A stretch of DNA of 64,000 nt. It comes from Confluentibacter flavum (GTDB lineage: Bacteria > Bacteroidota > Bacteroidia > Flavobacteriales > Flavobacteriaceae). The position numbers and the translations under genes were made by a program. This document shows, piece after piece, positions 1 through 9,154 of the stretch. The notes beneath the pieces are model-generated. The model made no database searches and was not told the DNA's origin. It saw only the letters and a list, made by a program, of their open reading frames with translations. The stretch lies in contig NZ_PJEO01000014.1 in NCBI RefSeq assembly GCF_002843175.1, forward strand, positions 186,001 through 250,000, written 5' to 3'. Every line of letters begins with the position of its first letter. Position 1 is the first letter of the stretch.

Positions 1-56
1 ACCTTAAAGTTATAAAAACACTAAATTTACACACCGTTTACTGATTTAAAAAAATC

Positions 57-824
57 ATGGATTCTTCAAAGGAACTTATAAAAACAGTAGATTTACTTTT
101 AGACATTTCATCACTATTGATGGTTTCTGGAGCAAATACCAACCGAGTAAATTTGAGCATCTACCGATTTGCTTCTGCATTACATTTTAATACATCTTGC
201 TTTATAAGTCATAAAAGTATCGTCATGACTGTTTATGAAGACAACTCTACCTTAAGTTGTACCCGAGTTAAAAATATTCCGCCTTATGCCATTAATTTCT
301 CCATAATTTCGTCAGTAAGTAAAGCCAGTTGGACCGCTGTTGAAGAGCATTGGACTTTGGACAAAATTTCCAAAGAAATTGAAACCATTAAAAAACAGAA
401 AAGATACCCAAAACTAGTGGTGCTCATCGCCGTTAGTCTATCTGGCGCTGGGTTTTGCAATATTTTTAAAGGCGATTACCTAAACATGGGCGTTGCTTTT
501 TTTAGCACCTTTATTGGATTACTTATTTTTCAGTTAACGCACAAAGAAAAATACAATGTGTACCTCCGTATTTTTTCAGCATCGCTTATAGCTTCTATTC
601 TGGCGTCCCTAGGCATTATTTTTAATATTGGGTCAAACCCTCAAACCGCCTTGGCGACTTCCATTCTGTTTCTGGTACCTGGAGTTGCTTTGATTAATTC
701 GTTTACAGACTTTTTAGATAACAACATCATCAATGGCATGGTACGGTTTACAACAGGATTAATGACTGTGCTTGCCATTGCTTTAGGCCTTTTTATTGCC
801 ATGATACTATTTCAATTAAATTAA
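57..824 (+). CDS. Threonine/serine exporter ThrE-type, N-terminal half (DUF1212)
   Basis: Predicted inner-membrane amino-acid exporter subunit of 255 residues. The first ~115 residues are soluble and polar. After that come about five hydrophobic segments, with the family motif LVPGVALIN near residue 205. In the ThrE family one long protein often carries both halves; here they are two genes, and the second half starts 1 base after this stop. The pair probably assembles into one exporter, judged from the split architecture and adjacency. The exported substrate (Thr/Ser or another small molecule) cannot be read from sequence. Confidence 0.85.
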   Translation: MDSSKELIKTVDLLLDISSLLMVSGANTNRVNLSIYRFASALHFNTSCFISHKSIVMTVYEDNSTLSCTRVKNIPPYAINFSIISSVSKASWTAVEEHWTLDKISKEIETIKKQKRYPKLVVLIAVSLSGAGFCNIFKGDYLNMGVAFFSTFIGLLIFQLTHKEKYNVYLRIFSASLIASILASLGIIFNIGSNPQTALATSILFLVPGVALINSFTDFLDNNIINGMVRFTTGLMTVLAIALGLFIAMILFQLN

Positions 825-825
825 T

Positions 826-1314
826 ATGCTAACAACTATTTTAAATTTACTGGAAGTTGCTGCTTGGTCGGGCATAGCTGCCTTAGGCTTTGGCATATTA
901 TTTAATATTCCTAAAAGTGTCATTTTTACTGTTTTTATGCTAGGGTTTACAGCAGGTCTTATAAAATTTAGCTTGATGTATTTTAATGTCCATATTGTAT
1001 TGGCAACCTTTATTGCCGTATTTTTTGTCGGCATTATTTGTATGCCTGTTGCCCATAAAATACACCATCCGCCAGTTGTTTTTTGCATCCCACCAACCAT
1101 TCCCATGATACCTGGTTATTTTGCTTATGAAACTGTTCTATCTGTCATGAATTTTATTTTTATGGAAGACGATCAAGCCAAACGAGTAGAACTTATAGAT
1201 ACTATTTTCACCAATGGTTTCACTATGATTTTTATATTAATCTCCATAGCTGCAGGGATTTCATTACCTATGCTTTTATTAAGAAAGGACAGTGTTAAGA
1301 AGATAGAAGAATAA
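826..1314 (+). CDS. Threonine/serine exporter ThrE-type, C-terminal half (DUF3815)
   Basis: Small integral membrane protein of 162 residues with about four transmembrane segments. It carries the motif PPTIPMIPG at residues 89-97, typical of the second half of ThrE exporters. Its ATG lies 1 base after the upstream stop, so the two are almost certainly co-translated and form one transporter. The C-terminus is short and basic, probably cytoplasmic. Confidence in the family is good; the substrate is unknown. Confidence 0.83.
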   Translation: MLTTILNLLEVAAWSGIAALGFGILFNIPKSVIFTVFMLGFTAGLIKFSLMYFNVHIVLATFIAVFFVGIICMPVAHKIHHPPVVFCIPPTIPMIPGYFAYETVLSVMNFIFMEDDQAKRVELIDTIFTNGFTMIFILISIAAGISLPMLLLRKDSVKKIEE

Positions 1315-1347
1315 ATCTGTTTAATTGTTTAAATACTAATTTTAAAA

Positions 1348-2127
1348 ATGCAAAAATCACTTTCAATATTACTAACCTTCTTGTTTATGCATTCTTTCCA
1401 ACTTCATGCTGAAGATGATTGGGGTGCCACTGGCCACCGCACTGTTGGAGAAATAGCAAGCCATTATCTCACGTCCAAAACAAAACGTAAAATAAGGAAA
1501 CTTTTAAACAAACAATCCTTGGGGTTGGTATCTACCCATGCCGATGAAATCAAGTCTGATAAACGTTATGACAAATTTAGCACCTGGCATTACATCAATA
1601 TGCCCATGGAAGCGGATTACGATGTGTCCAAACAACATCCTGAAGGGGATTTGGTTTCAGCCATCGCTTTTTGCAAATCGGTCATCCTAGACAAAAACGC
1701 TTCTGATGATGACAAAGCGTTTTATTTAAAACTCCTCATACATTTTATAGGCGATTTACACCAGCCTTTACATGTGGCTCTTGAAGAAGACAGGGGCGGA
1801 AACGATTTTAAGTTACAGTGGTTTTATAATGACACCAATCTGCACAGTGTTTGGGATAGCAAAATGATTGATGATTATGGTATGGGTTATTTGGAATTGG
1901 CCAATAACGAAGATTATTTAACCAAAGACGACATTCAAGAACTTCAAAAAGGAACCGTTATTGATTGGGTAAATGATACCCATAAACTCACGAGAGATGT
2001 TTATGCTAACGTAAAACCAGGGGATAATTTACGTTATGAGTACTCCTATAAATACATGAACGTGGCTCGTAAACAAATACAAATTGCTGGTGTGAGATTG
2101 GCTAAAATTTTAAATGAGTTGTTTTAG
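1348..2127 (+). CDS. Secreted S1/P1-type zinc nuclease
   Basis: Exported single-strand nuclease/3'-nucleotidase of 259 residues. A signal peptide of about 21 residues should be removed. The zinc-binding set of nuclease P1 is complete and correctly spaced: Trp25, His30, Asp66, His81, His132, Asp136, His142, His166 and Asp170. In P1 itself the Trp is residue 1 of the mature chain, so cleavage just before Trp25 is expected. Such enzymes degrade extracellular RNA and single-stranded DNA, giving access to nucleotides and phosphate. It follows the exporter pair by 33 bases but need not share its function. Confidence 0.92.
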   Translation: MQKSLSILLTFLFMHSFQLHAEDDWGATGHRTVGEIASHYLTSKTKRKIRKLLNKQSLGLVSTHADEIKSDKRYDKFSTWHYINMPMEADYDVSKQHPEGDLVSAIAFCKSVILDKNASDDDKAFYLKLLIHFIGDLHQPLHVALEEDRGGNDFKLQWFYNDTNLHSVWDSKMIDDYGMGYLELANNEDYLTKDDIQELQKGTVIDWVNDTHKLTRDVYANVKPGDNLRYEYSYKYMNVARKQIQIAGVRLAKILNELF

Positions 2128-2296
2128 TTGTACTTTTCAAAAATTATGTTGTCTGTCCAGAATACTTTATAGCCACTTTTCATAAATTGGCTTTACATAT
2201 AACTTTTTACTTGAAAGACATAAAATGCAAACTGCCGCAAGTAAATAGTCAAGTAATTTTATAATGATTTTTTGTATGTGTGTTTCTAGTAAGCTT

Positions 2297-2833
2297 TTAA
2301 TCAATTAATATTTTAATGTCTTTTGGTATAAAGTCTTCTTGTATTGAGCTATATACGGTATGACAATTCCCTGTAATTATTATTTCGGGATTTTCGAAAA
2401 GTTCCGATTTTTCTATACTCTCTGATATGTTTAATTCAGGTATTTTAAAAACTACAATCCCTTCATTTTCCGAAATTGTCCCTTTGAAAGACTTTTTAAA
2501 AGGCTGGGTTTGTGAAATGGTATATTCATCAATATATTTACTATCATCTCCTGTCAAACTCGGTCCCTCAATAAAATGCTTTTTTAATTCTTGTGAGAAT
2601 TCTGATTCACTGTTTTTTAAATGAAATGAAATTTTTAAATTATTAAATTTTTTGAAAATTCTGATTTTATTTTCTCCATTTTTGGGAAATATCACAACAG
2701 TTATTTCAAAGTCATCATTAAGCCTGTATGCTTCCTTATCAGTCTGAAAATACATTTCAGTATCAGAAAAGTCATTTGAATTACAACTAAAAGTCAAAAT
2801 TAAAAGTAGAGAATAAGCTAATACGTTTTTCAT
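2297..2833 (-). CDS. Hypothetical lipoprotein
   Basis: I do not recognise this 178-residue protein. Its N-terminus is a lipoprotein signal peptide with lipobox LTFSC (Cys17), so it should be a membrane-anchored periplasmic or surface protein. The rest is polar and predicted beta-rich, with alternating hydrophobic residues resembling an Ig-like or jelly-roll fold. It ends about 170 bases from the convergent nuclease gene. It lies 30 bases downstream of the NHL-type lipoprotein gene on the same strand and could be co-transcribed with it. Confidence 0.6.
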   Translation of the reverse strand: MKNVLAYSLLLILTFSCNSNDFSDTEMYFQTDKEAYRLNDDFEITVVIFPKNGENKIRIFKKFNNLKISFHLKNSESEFSQELKKHFIEGPSLTGDDSKYIDEYTISQTQPFKKSFKGTISENEGIVVFKIPELNISESIEKSELFENPEIIITGNCHTVYSSIQEDFIPKDIKILID

Positions 2834-2863
2834 TTCTCAAATGTGATACAACTGATTTTATAT

Positions 2864-3796
2864 CTAATTAATATCAACCGAATGCACCAAACCCGTTTTC
2901 ATATCTGGCAATAATAAACGTCCTTTATCTTCTTCTAAATAAAAGTCGGCCGCAGATTCCAATCCCTCAATTAATACAGTAGAATCCTCTGTTTTACCAT
3001 CTATTTTCCAAACTTTCCCTTGTTGCCAGCTACTCACATAATAATTGCCTTTACTATCTTGCTCTACCGCATCTGCACCACGAAACTGACCTTTAAGCGG
3101 GGTTAATTGGCCATTTCGAGTTACCAAAAAATTACCTTTAAAAAATTCACCTACCATCATGTTGCCATCATTATCAATGCCTACGCCGTTCGGATTCAAC
3201 AGTAATGGGGATGTATCTTGAGCAATGGTGACGTTACCGTCTAAATCAATATGGTAAATACGCCCTAATTCCGGAACCAACATGGCCTGTTCACTATCTA
3301 ACGGCCATAAATTATTGTTTTCATCACGCATGTATATCGTGGCACCCATATCCACCACATAAATACCTTTACCTTCGCCATCCACGGAAACATCATTTAA
3401 ATAGAGAACGTCTTCTGGGAAATCTTCTTTATCAGCAAAAACCTGTGTATTACCATCTTTATCAACTTTCCAAACACGCGTCACATCCGAAAAATACAAG
3501 TGACCTCCTACATAAGCAATACCTTTAGGCTGATTAAACCCTTTTGCAAAAACCTTTAATGTACCATCCTTAGACATTTCAACCAACTCAGCATCTCCCT
3601 CTTCATTGCCATTCATCACAGTTACATAATAATTGTCATTAAAACCTTTTGTAATACTTTCTGGATTTTCACCTACTTTAATTGGGAACTGAATATCTGA
3701 ACCGCAGCCCGTAAAAGATACTACAAGCGTAGTTAAAATTATACCCATTAAAATGTGTTGAAAAGAGGCTTTGGTAATCGTTGATAATGTCTTCAT
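2864..3796 (-). CDS. NHL/SMP-30-like beta-propeller lipoprotein
   Basis: Lipoprotein of 310 residues with a signal peptide ending in the lipobox VSFTGC. The body is made of repeated ~40-residue blades of the NHL or SMP-30/gluconolactonase type, with recurring patterns such as GIAYVGG, GIYVVD, GVGIDNDGN and DSKGNYYVSS. It probably sits on the envelope and binds or cleaves a small ligand. Catalytic metal ligands of SMP-30 are not obvious to me, so an enzymatic role is uncertain. An 8+8 base dyad lies about 55 bases upstream of its start. Confidence 0.72.
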   Translation of the reverse strand: MKTLSTITKASFQHILMGIILTTLVVSFTGCGSDIQFPIKVGENPESITKGFNDNYYVTVMNGNEEGDAELVEMSKDGTLKVFAKGFNQPKGIAYVGGHLYFSDVTRVWKVDKDGNTQVFADKEDFPEDVLYLNDVSVDGEGKGIYVVDMGATIYMRDENNNLWPLDSEQAMLVPELGRIYHIDLDGNVTIAQDTSPLLLNPNGVGIDNDGNMMVGEFFKGNFLVTRNGQLTPLKGQFRGADAVEQDSKGNYYVSSWQQGKVWKIDGKTEDSTVLIEGLESAADFYLEEDKGRLLLPDMKTGLVHSVDIN

Positions 3797-3851
3797 TTTT
3801 TTAATTTTGATTGGTTTTAAGATGCGGATTAATAAAATAATTAACCCACAA

Positions 3852-3869
3852 ATACTGAAAATTCAGTAT
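3852..3869. promoter_or_regulatory. Dyad upstream of the beta-propeller gene
   Basis: Inverted repeat ATACTGAA-AA-TTCAGTAT with perfect 8-base arms and a 2-base centre, about 55 bases upstream of the start at 3796 on the minus strand. Size and position fit an operator for a dimeric repressor. No regulator for it is visible nearby, so this is a candidate only. Confidence 0.3.
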
Positions 3870-3980
3870 AAGTAAGCTAATTTAGTTTTTTAAAAGTTTA
3901 AAGGCAATTTTTTCACTTCGAAAAGAAATCATAAAAACGTTTCACTAAATCATTTTTGAATTAAAATAACGAGGTAATGA

Positions 3981-5282
3981 CTACTCGAACAACTTCAAGT
4001 CAATGGATTCTGCCATTAACGCATAGCCTAATTCATTAGGATGCAGAAAATCGCCTGTATGGGCATTTGGCAATATGACCGATGGATTTTCAGGGTCGCT
4101 CATGGCTTTATCGAAATCGATAACCGCATCAAATTTTCCACTGTTACGAATCCAATCATTTACTTTTTGCCTTGCTGTTTCCCTGTAATCTTGGTAATAA
4201 AAGGACTTATCTATAGGTAAAATAGTAGCACCATACACAATGATATTTTGTGAATGTGCTTCTTCTATCATTTTACCGTACGCAGCAATTAAACCATCGG
4301 CAACCATATTGGCGGCTTCACTACTTCGTGTACCACCAAGATCGTTAACCCCTTCAAGGATTATCAACCATTTTACACCATGTTGTTTAAGGACATCCCT
4401 ATCAAATCTATTTAATGCCGTAGGTCCTAACCCACCTTTAAGCACGGCGTTACCACCAATCCCCATATTTAGAACGCCAATTTGTTGGGTTGCAGGGTTT
4501 TTAAGAAACCGTTCCGACAACATATCAGGCCATCTGTTCTGTTTGTTAGTTCCAGAGCCTCGGCCATCGGTAATGGAATTACCCAAAATCACTACAGCGT
4601 TCGCTTCTTCTGGTGCTTTTACATCTATCCCATTAATAACATACCAGTGCTCGGTTTTAACGGCATTATTAAAATTTTCTTCTGCAATTTTATTTCCTTC
4701 ATAGATATATGACGTGGTGCGAGACCCAGGATGCCCTGTCACATCTGGTGATGTTTCGCCAAAATAAATCGTAATGGCAATATCCATTCTTGGGGCTAAC
4801 TTAAATGCTATGGGGTCGGATGTCATAACATCATTAGGTTGCATCGTAACTTCAGTGTTGCCATTAAATGTCAATTCCTTAATGGTGGCAACATCAATCA
4901 CACTGCTGTCTTTTGATACGGCTATTTGAACTGCTTTCATAGTGACTGGCGACTTACTAAATTCGTTGTTAAATCGTAACCTAATGCTATCCCCACCAAT
5001 GGAAACCCTCACTATTTGGCGCAATGTATTGTTCGTTAAACCTGGTTTTGGTGGCATGTTATTGGGTTCAACAAGTTGTGGTGCCGTGCCCCAAGTACCT
5101 ACCCATTGAGTTGGTAGTTTTGATATATCATTTTGTTTATTGGCAACATTGTCTTTAGTTGATTTAGAGCCTGAGCAACCCATCAATGTAAAAACGACTA
5201 TAAACGTAAAATGCCATAATAATCTTAAAAATGAAAATCGAAGAAATATAATTCCAGTGGAAAAGGTTTTATAATAAGTCAT
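3981..5282 (-). CDS. SGNH/GDSL hydrolase lipoprotein (putative carbohydrate or acyl esterase)
   Basis: Envelope-anchored esterase of 433 residues with lipobox LMGC at Cys36. An N-terminal beta-rich domain spans roughly residues 55-210. The SGNH catalytic domain follows: block I GNS with Ser236, block II with Gly277-Asn278, block III GVND with Asn313, and block V with Asp411 and His414. All four catalytic blocks are present. Relatives remove acetyl or acyl groups from polysaccharides and lipids; the true substrate is not readable. The gene is separated from lpdA by a terminator hairpin. Confidence 0.85.
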   Translation of the reverse strand: MTYYKTFSTGIIFLRFSFLRLLWHFTFIVVFTLMGCSGSKSTKDNVANKQNDISKLPTQWVGTWGTAPQLVEPNNMPPKPGLTNNTLRQIVRVSIGGDSIRLRFNNEFSKSPVTMKAVQIAVSKDSSVIDVATIKELTFNGNTEVTMQPNDVMTSDPIAFKLAPRMDIAITIYFGETSPDVTGHPGSRTTSYIYEGNKIAEENFNNAVKTEHWYVINGIDVKAPEEANAVVILGNSITDGRGSGTNKQNRWPDMLSERFLKNPATQQIGVLNMGIGGNAVLKGGLGPTALNRFDRDVLKQHGVKWLIILEGVNDLGGTRSSEAANMVADGLIAAYGKMIEEAHSQNIIVYGATILPIDKSFYYQDYRETARQKVNDWIRNSGKFDAVIDFDKAMSDPENPSVILPNAHTGDFLHPNELGYALMAESIDLKLFE

Positions 5283-5394
5283 TGGTCTTAATTTGAATTT
5301 TAGTGGTCAATAAAAGTAACTCTTAGATATTACAATTTGTTCCAAAAAAGTGTTGATGACTTATAAAAAATGAACATTCTATATTTTACAAACA

Positions 5395-5424
5395 AAAAAG
5401 CGAACACAATTTGGTTCGCTTTTT
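5395..5424 (-). terminator. Rho-independent terminator downstream of lpdA
   Basis: Eleven-base perfect stem (5395-5405 with 5414-5424) around an 8-base loop. Read on the minus strand it is followed by a T-rich run with one interruption. It lies about 35 bases beyond the stop codon of lpdA and should end that transcript. Confidence 0.7.
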
Positions 5425-5435
5425 GTTATAATGAG

Positions 5436-5455
5436 ATTCCTGCATGCGCAGGAAT
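5436..5455. repeat. Short palindrome ATTCCTGC-atgc-GCAGGAAT
   Basis: Perfect 8-base arms around a 4-base loop, just 3 bases beyond the lpdA stop. Its G+C content is higher than its surroundings. It resembles the small dispersed palindromes found elsewhere in this window, but it could also be a second hairpin of the lpdA terminator region. Confidence 0.45.
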
Positions 5456-5458
5456 AAG

Positions 5459-6859
5459 TTACATATGTAAAGCTCTATCGCCTGTAGCGGCTAAAGCGGC
5501 TTCTTTAATAGCTTCCGTAAATGTTGGATGTGCATGCGACATTCTGGAAACATCTTCGGCACTTGCTCTGTATTCCATAGCCACAACCGCTTCTGCAATC
5601 ATGTCGGCTGCACGGGCACCAATCATGTGAACACCTAAAATTTCATCCGTTGTTTTATCAGCTAGAATTTTTACAAAACCATCTAAATCCATACTCGCTC
5701 TACTTCTACCTAAAGCACGCATTGGGAAAGACCCTGTTTTGTATTCAACACCAGCTTCTTTTAATTGCTCTTCGGTTTTACCAACCGCAGCAACTTCTGG
5801 CCATGTGTAAACCACACCTGGGATTAAATTATAATCAATATGTGGTTTTTGTCCTGCAATCGTTTCAGCAACAAAAACACCTTCTTCTTCAGCTTTATGC
5901 GCTAACATCGCCCCTTTTACCACATCGCCAATCGCATAGATGTTTTTAGCAGATGTTTGTAAATGATCATTGACTTCAATTTGCCCTCTGTCCGTTACGT
6001 TCACACCGACAGCTTCTGCATTTAGTCCATCAGTATATGGGCGACGACCCACCGATACCAAACAATAATCGCCTTTAAATTCTATTTCGTTTCCTTTTTT
6101 ATCATCTGCTTTTACAATAACTTCATTGCCTTTACGGGCAACAGATTTCACTTTATGGGAAACATTGATATTGAATTTTTGTTTCTTCAATACTTTGGTC
6201 AGTTCTTTAGATAAACCAGCATCCATCGTCGGGATGATTCTATCTAAATACTCTATAACAGTTACTTCTGAACCCAAACGTCTGTAAACTTGTCCAAGTT
6301 CCAAACCAATAACACCACCACCAATTACGATTAAATGTTTTGGTATTTCTTTAAGTTTCAAAGCTTCGGTTGATGTTATAACACGTTCTTTATCTAAATT
6401 AATGAATGGTAAGTTGGATGGTTTACTTCCTGTTGCAATGATGGTATTTTTAGCTTCTATTTCAATTGGTTTTTCACCAGAAATAGTAATATGTGTGGCA
6501 TCTTTAAAACTACCTACACCACGATACACATCAATTTTATTTTTATTCATCAAAAAATCAATACCGCCAACTGTTTGATCGACAACAGATTGTTTACGGG
6601 CAATCATTTTCTCTAAATTCACTTTAATATCGCCCGGAATATCAATACCATGCTCTTCAAAATGTTTTACGGCATCTTCATAATGGTGTGACGAATCTAA
6701 AAGTGCTTTACTTGGTATACAACCCACATTTAAACAGGTACCACCAAGGGTAGCATATTTTTCTATTATGGCCGTTTTCATGCCTAATTGAGCGCAACGT
6801 ATGGCTGCAACATATCCTCCTGGACCCGAACCAATTACGGCTACATCGTATGAATTCAT
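5459..6859 (-). CDS. lpdA: Dihydrolipoyl dehydrogenase (E3)
   Basis: FAD-dependent flavoprotein of 466 residues that reoxidises dihydrolipoamide for the 2-oxoacid dehydrogenase and glycine cleavage complexes. Visible are the N-terminal FAD-binding GSGPGG, the redox pair Cys42/Cys47 (GGTCLNVGC), the central NAD-binding GGGVIGLE, the second FAD motif YAIGDV, and the C-terminal active-site HAHPTFTEA. I chose the ATG at 6859, which begins MNSYDV. An upstream in-frame ATG at 6898 lies inside the predicted promoter and would add 13 non-conserved residues. No partner complex genes are adjacent. Confidence 0.97.
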   Translation of the reverse strand: MNSYDVAVIGSGPGGYVAAIRCAQLGMKTAIIEKYATLGGTCLNVGCIPSKALLDSSHHYEDAVKHFEEHGIDIPGDIKVNLEKMIARKQSVVDQTVGGIDFLMNKNKIDVYRGVGSFKDATHITISGEKPIEIEAKNTIIATGSKPSNLPFINLDKERVITSTEALKLKEIPKHLIVIGGGVIGLELGQVYRRLGSEVTVIEYLDRIIPTMDAGLSKELTKVLKKQKFNINVSHKVKSVARKGNEVIVKADDKKGNEIEFKGDYCLVSVGRRPYTDGLNAEAVGVNVTDRGQIEVNDHLQTSAKNIYAIGDVVKGAMLAHKAEEEGVFVAETIAGQKPHIDYNLIPGVVYTWPEVAAVGKTEEQLKEAGVEYKTGSFPMRALGRSRASMDLDGFVKILADKTTDEILGVHMIGARAADMIAEAVVAMEYRASAEDVSRMSHAHPTFTEAIKEAALAATGDRALHM

Positions 6860-6897
6860 AGTATAATTTTGATATTCGTTGATTAAAAAATGAATCA

Positions 6898-6927
6898 CAA
6901 AAATACAAATGTTTTATGTGAAGGCAA
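6898..6927 (-). promoter_or_regulatory. Bacteroidota-type promoter of lpdA
   Basis: On the minus strand the sequence reads TTG, 19 bases, then TATTTTTG. This matches the Bacteroidota -33/-7 pattern (TTG ... TAnnTTTG). Transcription would start near 6890, about 30 bases before the chosen lpdA ATG. Confidence 0.6.
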
Positions 6928-6966
6928 TAAAAAACACTGATTTATAAAGTGAATTTATAATATTAA

Positions 6967-8556
6967 TTAAGGCTTATTTTCTTTTTCATTAATGCTATTT
7001 AATACCCAATCCAGCTCTACATCCTTTTTTAAAAAAACATCTTCCCAAGTCGGCAATATGGTTACATCAGGTTTTACTCCATAACCATCCGGTGTTTGTT
7101 TATATGGGGCATCAACGTGCATTAAACCCATTCGTACTTTTAGTTTTGTGTTGGGCAATTCGTAAATTTTATAAATCCCAGACACGGTACCATTGTAGGC
7201 ACCGCCCGTTTCTTCACCAACAAAAACAGCTCTTTTTGTTGCTTGCAAATGTGTTGAAATTAAGGAGGATGCGGAAAACGAATTCCCATTTATAAGTACA
7301 TACATATCACCTGTAAAATGATTTGGCTTTGGACTTTTTAGTTTGGTGTACTTGAATCTATAATACAGTTTGCCATCTCTTTTTTTTGTTTTAATTAGGT
7401 TATGGATAACGACTAATGGTGACACCATACCAGACAATGCTTTTAAACTATTGGGGGTTGTATTACTCATGGCTGCCGTTAAAAATGGGGTGCGACTATT
7501 AACCTCGCTATCTTCTAAAAATTGATATTCTTTTGTAGCTAAATAGGAATACAAATAATTGATTTCTGATATTCTACCGCCACCATTATTTCTTAAATCT
7601 AAAACCAAATGCTTTGTTTTGGCAGAATCTAATTTTTGAAAACTTTTTCTGTAGAACTTCCGGTAAGGTCCGTTGGTAAAACTTCGAAGGTTCATATACG
7701 CCACTGTACTATCTGCTTCCATAAAGCGAAAATTACGAGTATAATTTTTTGTTTCCGCTATAAAACCATGCTTTTTATTGAACTTTCTTTTTTGTTTTAT
7801 CGCTAATTTGGAAGCCTTTTTTTCTGATTTTGTTAATTTTATTGGTTTTGAAACAGCATTAGAATCTACCTTCTTAGTAGAATCATCTTTCAAAATTCGT
7901 TTAAATGTTTTTGTAAAGATGGAATCGTTTTTCTTGAAAGAAATTTGCAGACTATCCATAAATCCTTTGTCCTTGAAATAAAAACTGGAAAAATATCTTC
8001 CAACAGATCGATCATGCAACGTCGCATTATAACCATCAGAAGAAAAGCGATTTTTATAAGCCCTAATTAAGTTGGATATGGAGTCGTTTTCAATTTTAAC
8101 CACCTCACTGCCAACTATTGAAGAATCTTTTCCTTTATTACCCTTAACCCAAAGCTTACTTTGTTGATAGTCGAAATCTAAATCGTAAAACTCGAACTTC
8201 TGTTTTTTTAGTTTCTTAGACTCTTTTCTAGTATATCGCTTATTGGCAGAACCTACCGAAATATGACCTTGCTTTACATAACTAACTACTGGTGCTAATT
8301 TTTTGTAAAATTCACGAGAATCCATGGGTTCTGTTATGGCATTTTTCAAACTATCAAACTTAAAATCCAAGATCTCTTTACTTGAATATTGATATAGTCT
8401 TGGATGATGCTTTTGTAATTGGCTATATAATTTATCTACATCCTTTTGTAAATCGGCTACAGCATGTAAATTAGTAATTTGAGCATTATAGTTTTTAACG
8501 CTTTTACATGACGCTAGCAACAACAAAAAAGATATAAAAAGCATCACATTTTTCAT
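6967..8556 (-). CDS. S41-family peptidase lipoprotein
   Basis: Periplasm-facing C-terminal-processing-like protease of 529 residues with lipobox LLLASC. The S41 core lies in the second half: the strand LVLDLRNNGGG and the nucleophile region NGNSFSASS, followed by the conserved VGEETGG. The PDZ part appears degenerate. An unusual Lys-rich insert of about 35 residues (roughly 228-262) interrupts the N-terminal half. Transcription diverges from smpB. The protein substrate is unknown. Confidence 0.85.
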   Translation of the reverse strand: MKNVMLFISFLLLLASCKSVKNYNAQITNLHAVADLQKDVDKLYSQLQKHHPRLYQYSSKEILDFKFDSLKNAITEPMDSREFYKKLAPVVSYVKQGHISVGSANKRYTRKESKKLKKQKFEFYDLDFDYQQSKLWVKGNKGKDSSIVGSEVVKIENDSISNLIRAYKNRFSSDGYNATLHDRSVGRYFSSFYFKDKGFMDSLQISFKKNDSIFTKTFKRILKDDSTKKVDSNAVSKPIKLTKSEKKASKLAIKQKRKFNKKHGFIAETKNYTRNFRFMEADSTVAYMNLRSFTNGPYRKFYRKSFQKLDSAKTKHLVLDLRNNGGGRISEINYLYSYLATKEYQFLEDSEVNSRTPFLTAAMSNTTPNSLKALSGMVSPLVVIHNLIKTKKRDGKLYYRFKYTKLKSPKPNHFTGDMYVLINGNSFSASSLISTHLQATKRAVFVGEETGGAYNGTVSGIYKIYELPNTKLKVRMGLMHVDAPYKQTPDGYGVKPDVTILPTWEDVFLKKDVELDWVLNSINEKENKP

Positions 8557-8671
8557 AATTAACTCTAAAGACTTCTGCTAAAATAAATGTATTTTGTTTA
8601 AAATAATGTATTATTACATCCATTAACTTCTAAATTATTTTTTTCAGAAGCAACTCCCATTTAAAAACATA

Positions 8672-8679
8672 TAAATTTG
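8672..8679 (+). promoter_or_regulatory. Candidate -7 box of smpB
   Basis: TAAATTTG matches TAnnTTTG and lies 17 bases before the smpB ATG. A second match, TAATTTTG, sits at 8682-8689, too close to the start to give a leader. No good -33 element is visible. Confidence 0.4.
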
Positions 8680-8695
8680 CGTAATTTTGTGCCCC

Positions 8696-9154
8696 ATGCA
8701 AAAAAACATTAACATACAAAACAAAAAAGCACGTTTTCTATTTGAAATAATAGATACGTACACGGCAGGTATTGTATTAACTGGTACCGAAATAAAATCG
8801 ATACGAAGCAGCAAAGCGTCTATTGCCGAAAGTTTTTGTGAGTTTAATGAACAAGGTGAACTGTTTGCTATTAATATGACCATTGAAGAATATACTTTTG
8901 GAAATTATTACAATCACCGACCAAAAGCCGAAAGAAAGTTACTTTTAAATAAAAAAGAACTTAAAAAATTACTTAAAGAGGTTCAAACTAGCGGACTTAC
9001 CATTATTCCGTTACGATTATTTATCAATGAAAAAGGCTTTGCAAAAGTCGATATTGCTTTAGCAAAAGGTAAAAAATTATATGACAAACGTGAAACTATT
9101 AAAGACCGAGATAATAAAAGGGATTTAGATAGGGTTAAAAAAATATATAAATAA
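8696..9154 (+). CDS. smpB: SsrA-binding protein SmpB
   Basis: Small basic RNA-binding protein of 152 residues that partners tmRNA in rescue of stalled ribosomes. Family hallmarks are visible: NKKARF near the start, the block TGTEIKSIR, and the C-terminal tail [13 protein letters not shown] that enters the empty mRNA channel. I chose the ATG at 8696, where MQKNI matches the family N-terminus. The longer reading from a TTG at 8687 adds three unconserved residues. The stop overlaps the next ATG by one base. The tmRNA gene itself is not in the window. Confidence 0.97.
   Translation: MQKNINIQNKKARFLFEIIDTYTAGIVLTGTEIKSIRSSKASIAESFCEFNEQGELFAINMTIEEYTFGNYYNHRPKAERKLLLNKKELKKLLKEVQTSGLTIIPLRLFINEKGFAKVDIALAKGKKLYDKRETIKDRDNKRDLDRVKKIYK

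Noticed and set aside
816-1106. 96-codon minus-strand frame opposite the ThrE halves
   Set aside because: Shadow frame of a conserved membrane protein gene.
4240-4704. 154-codon plus-strand frame opposite the SGNH esterase
   Set aside because: Antisense shadow of a gene with intact catalytic motifs; no recognisable domain.
6860-6898. N-terminal extension of lpdA from the upstream ATG
   Set aside because: The extension lies between the predicted -7 box and the conserved start, and is not part of the family.
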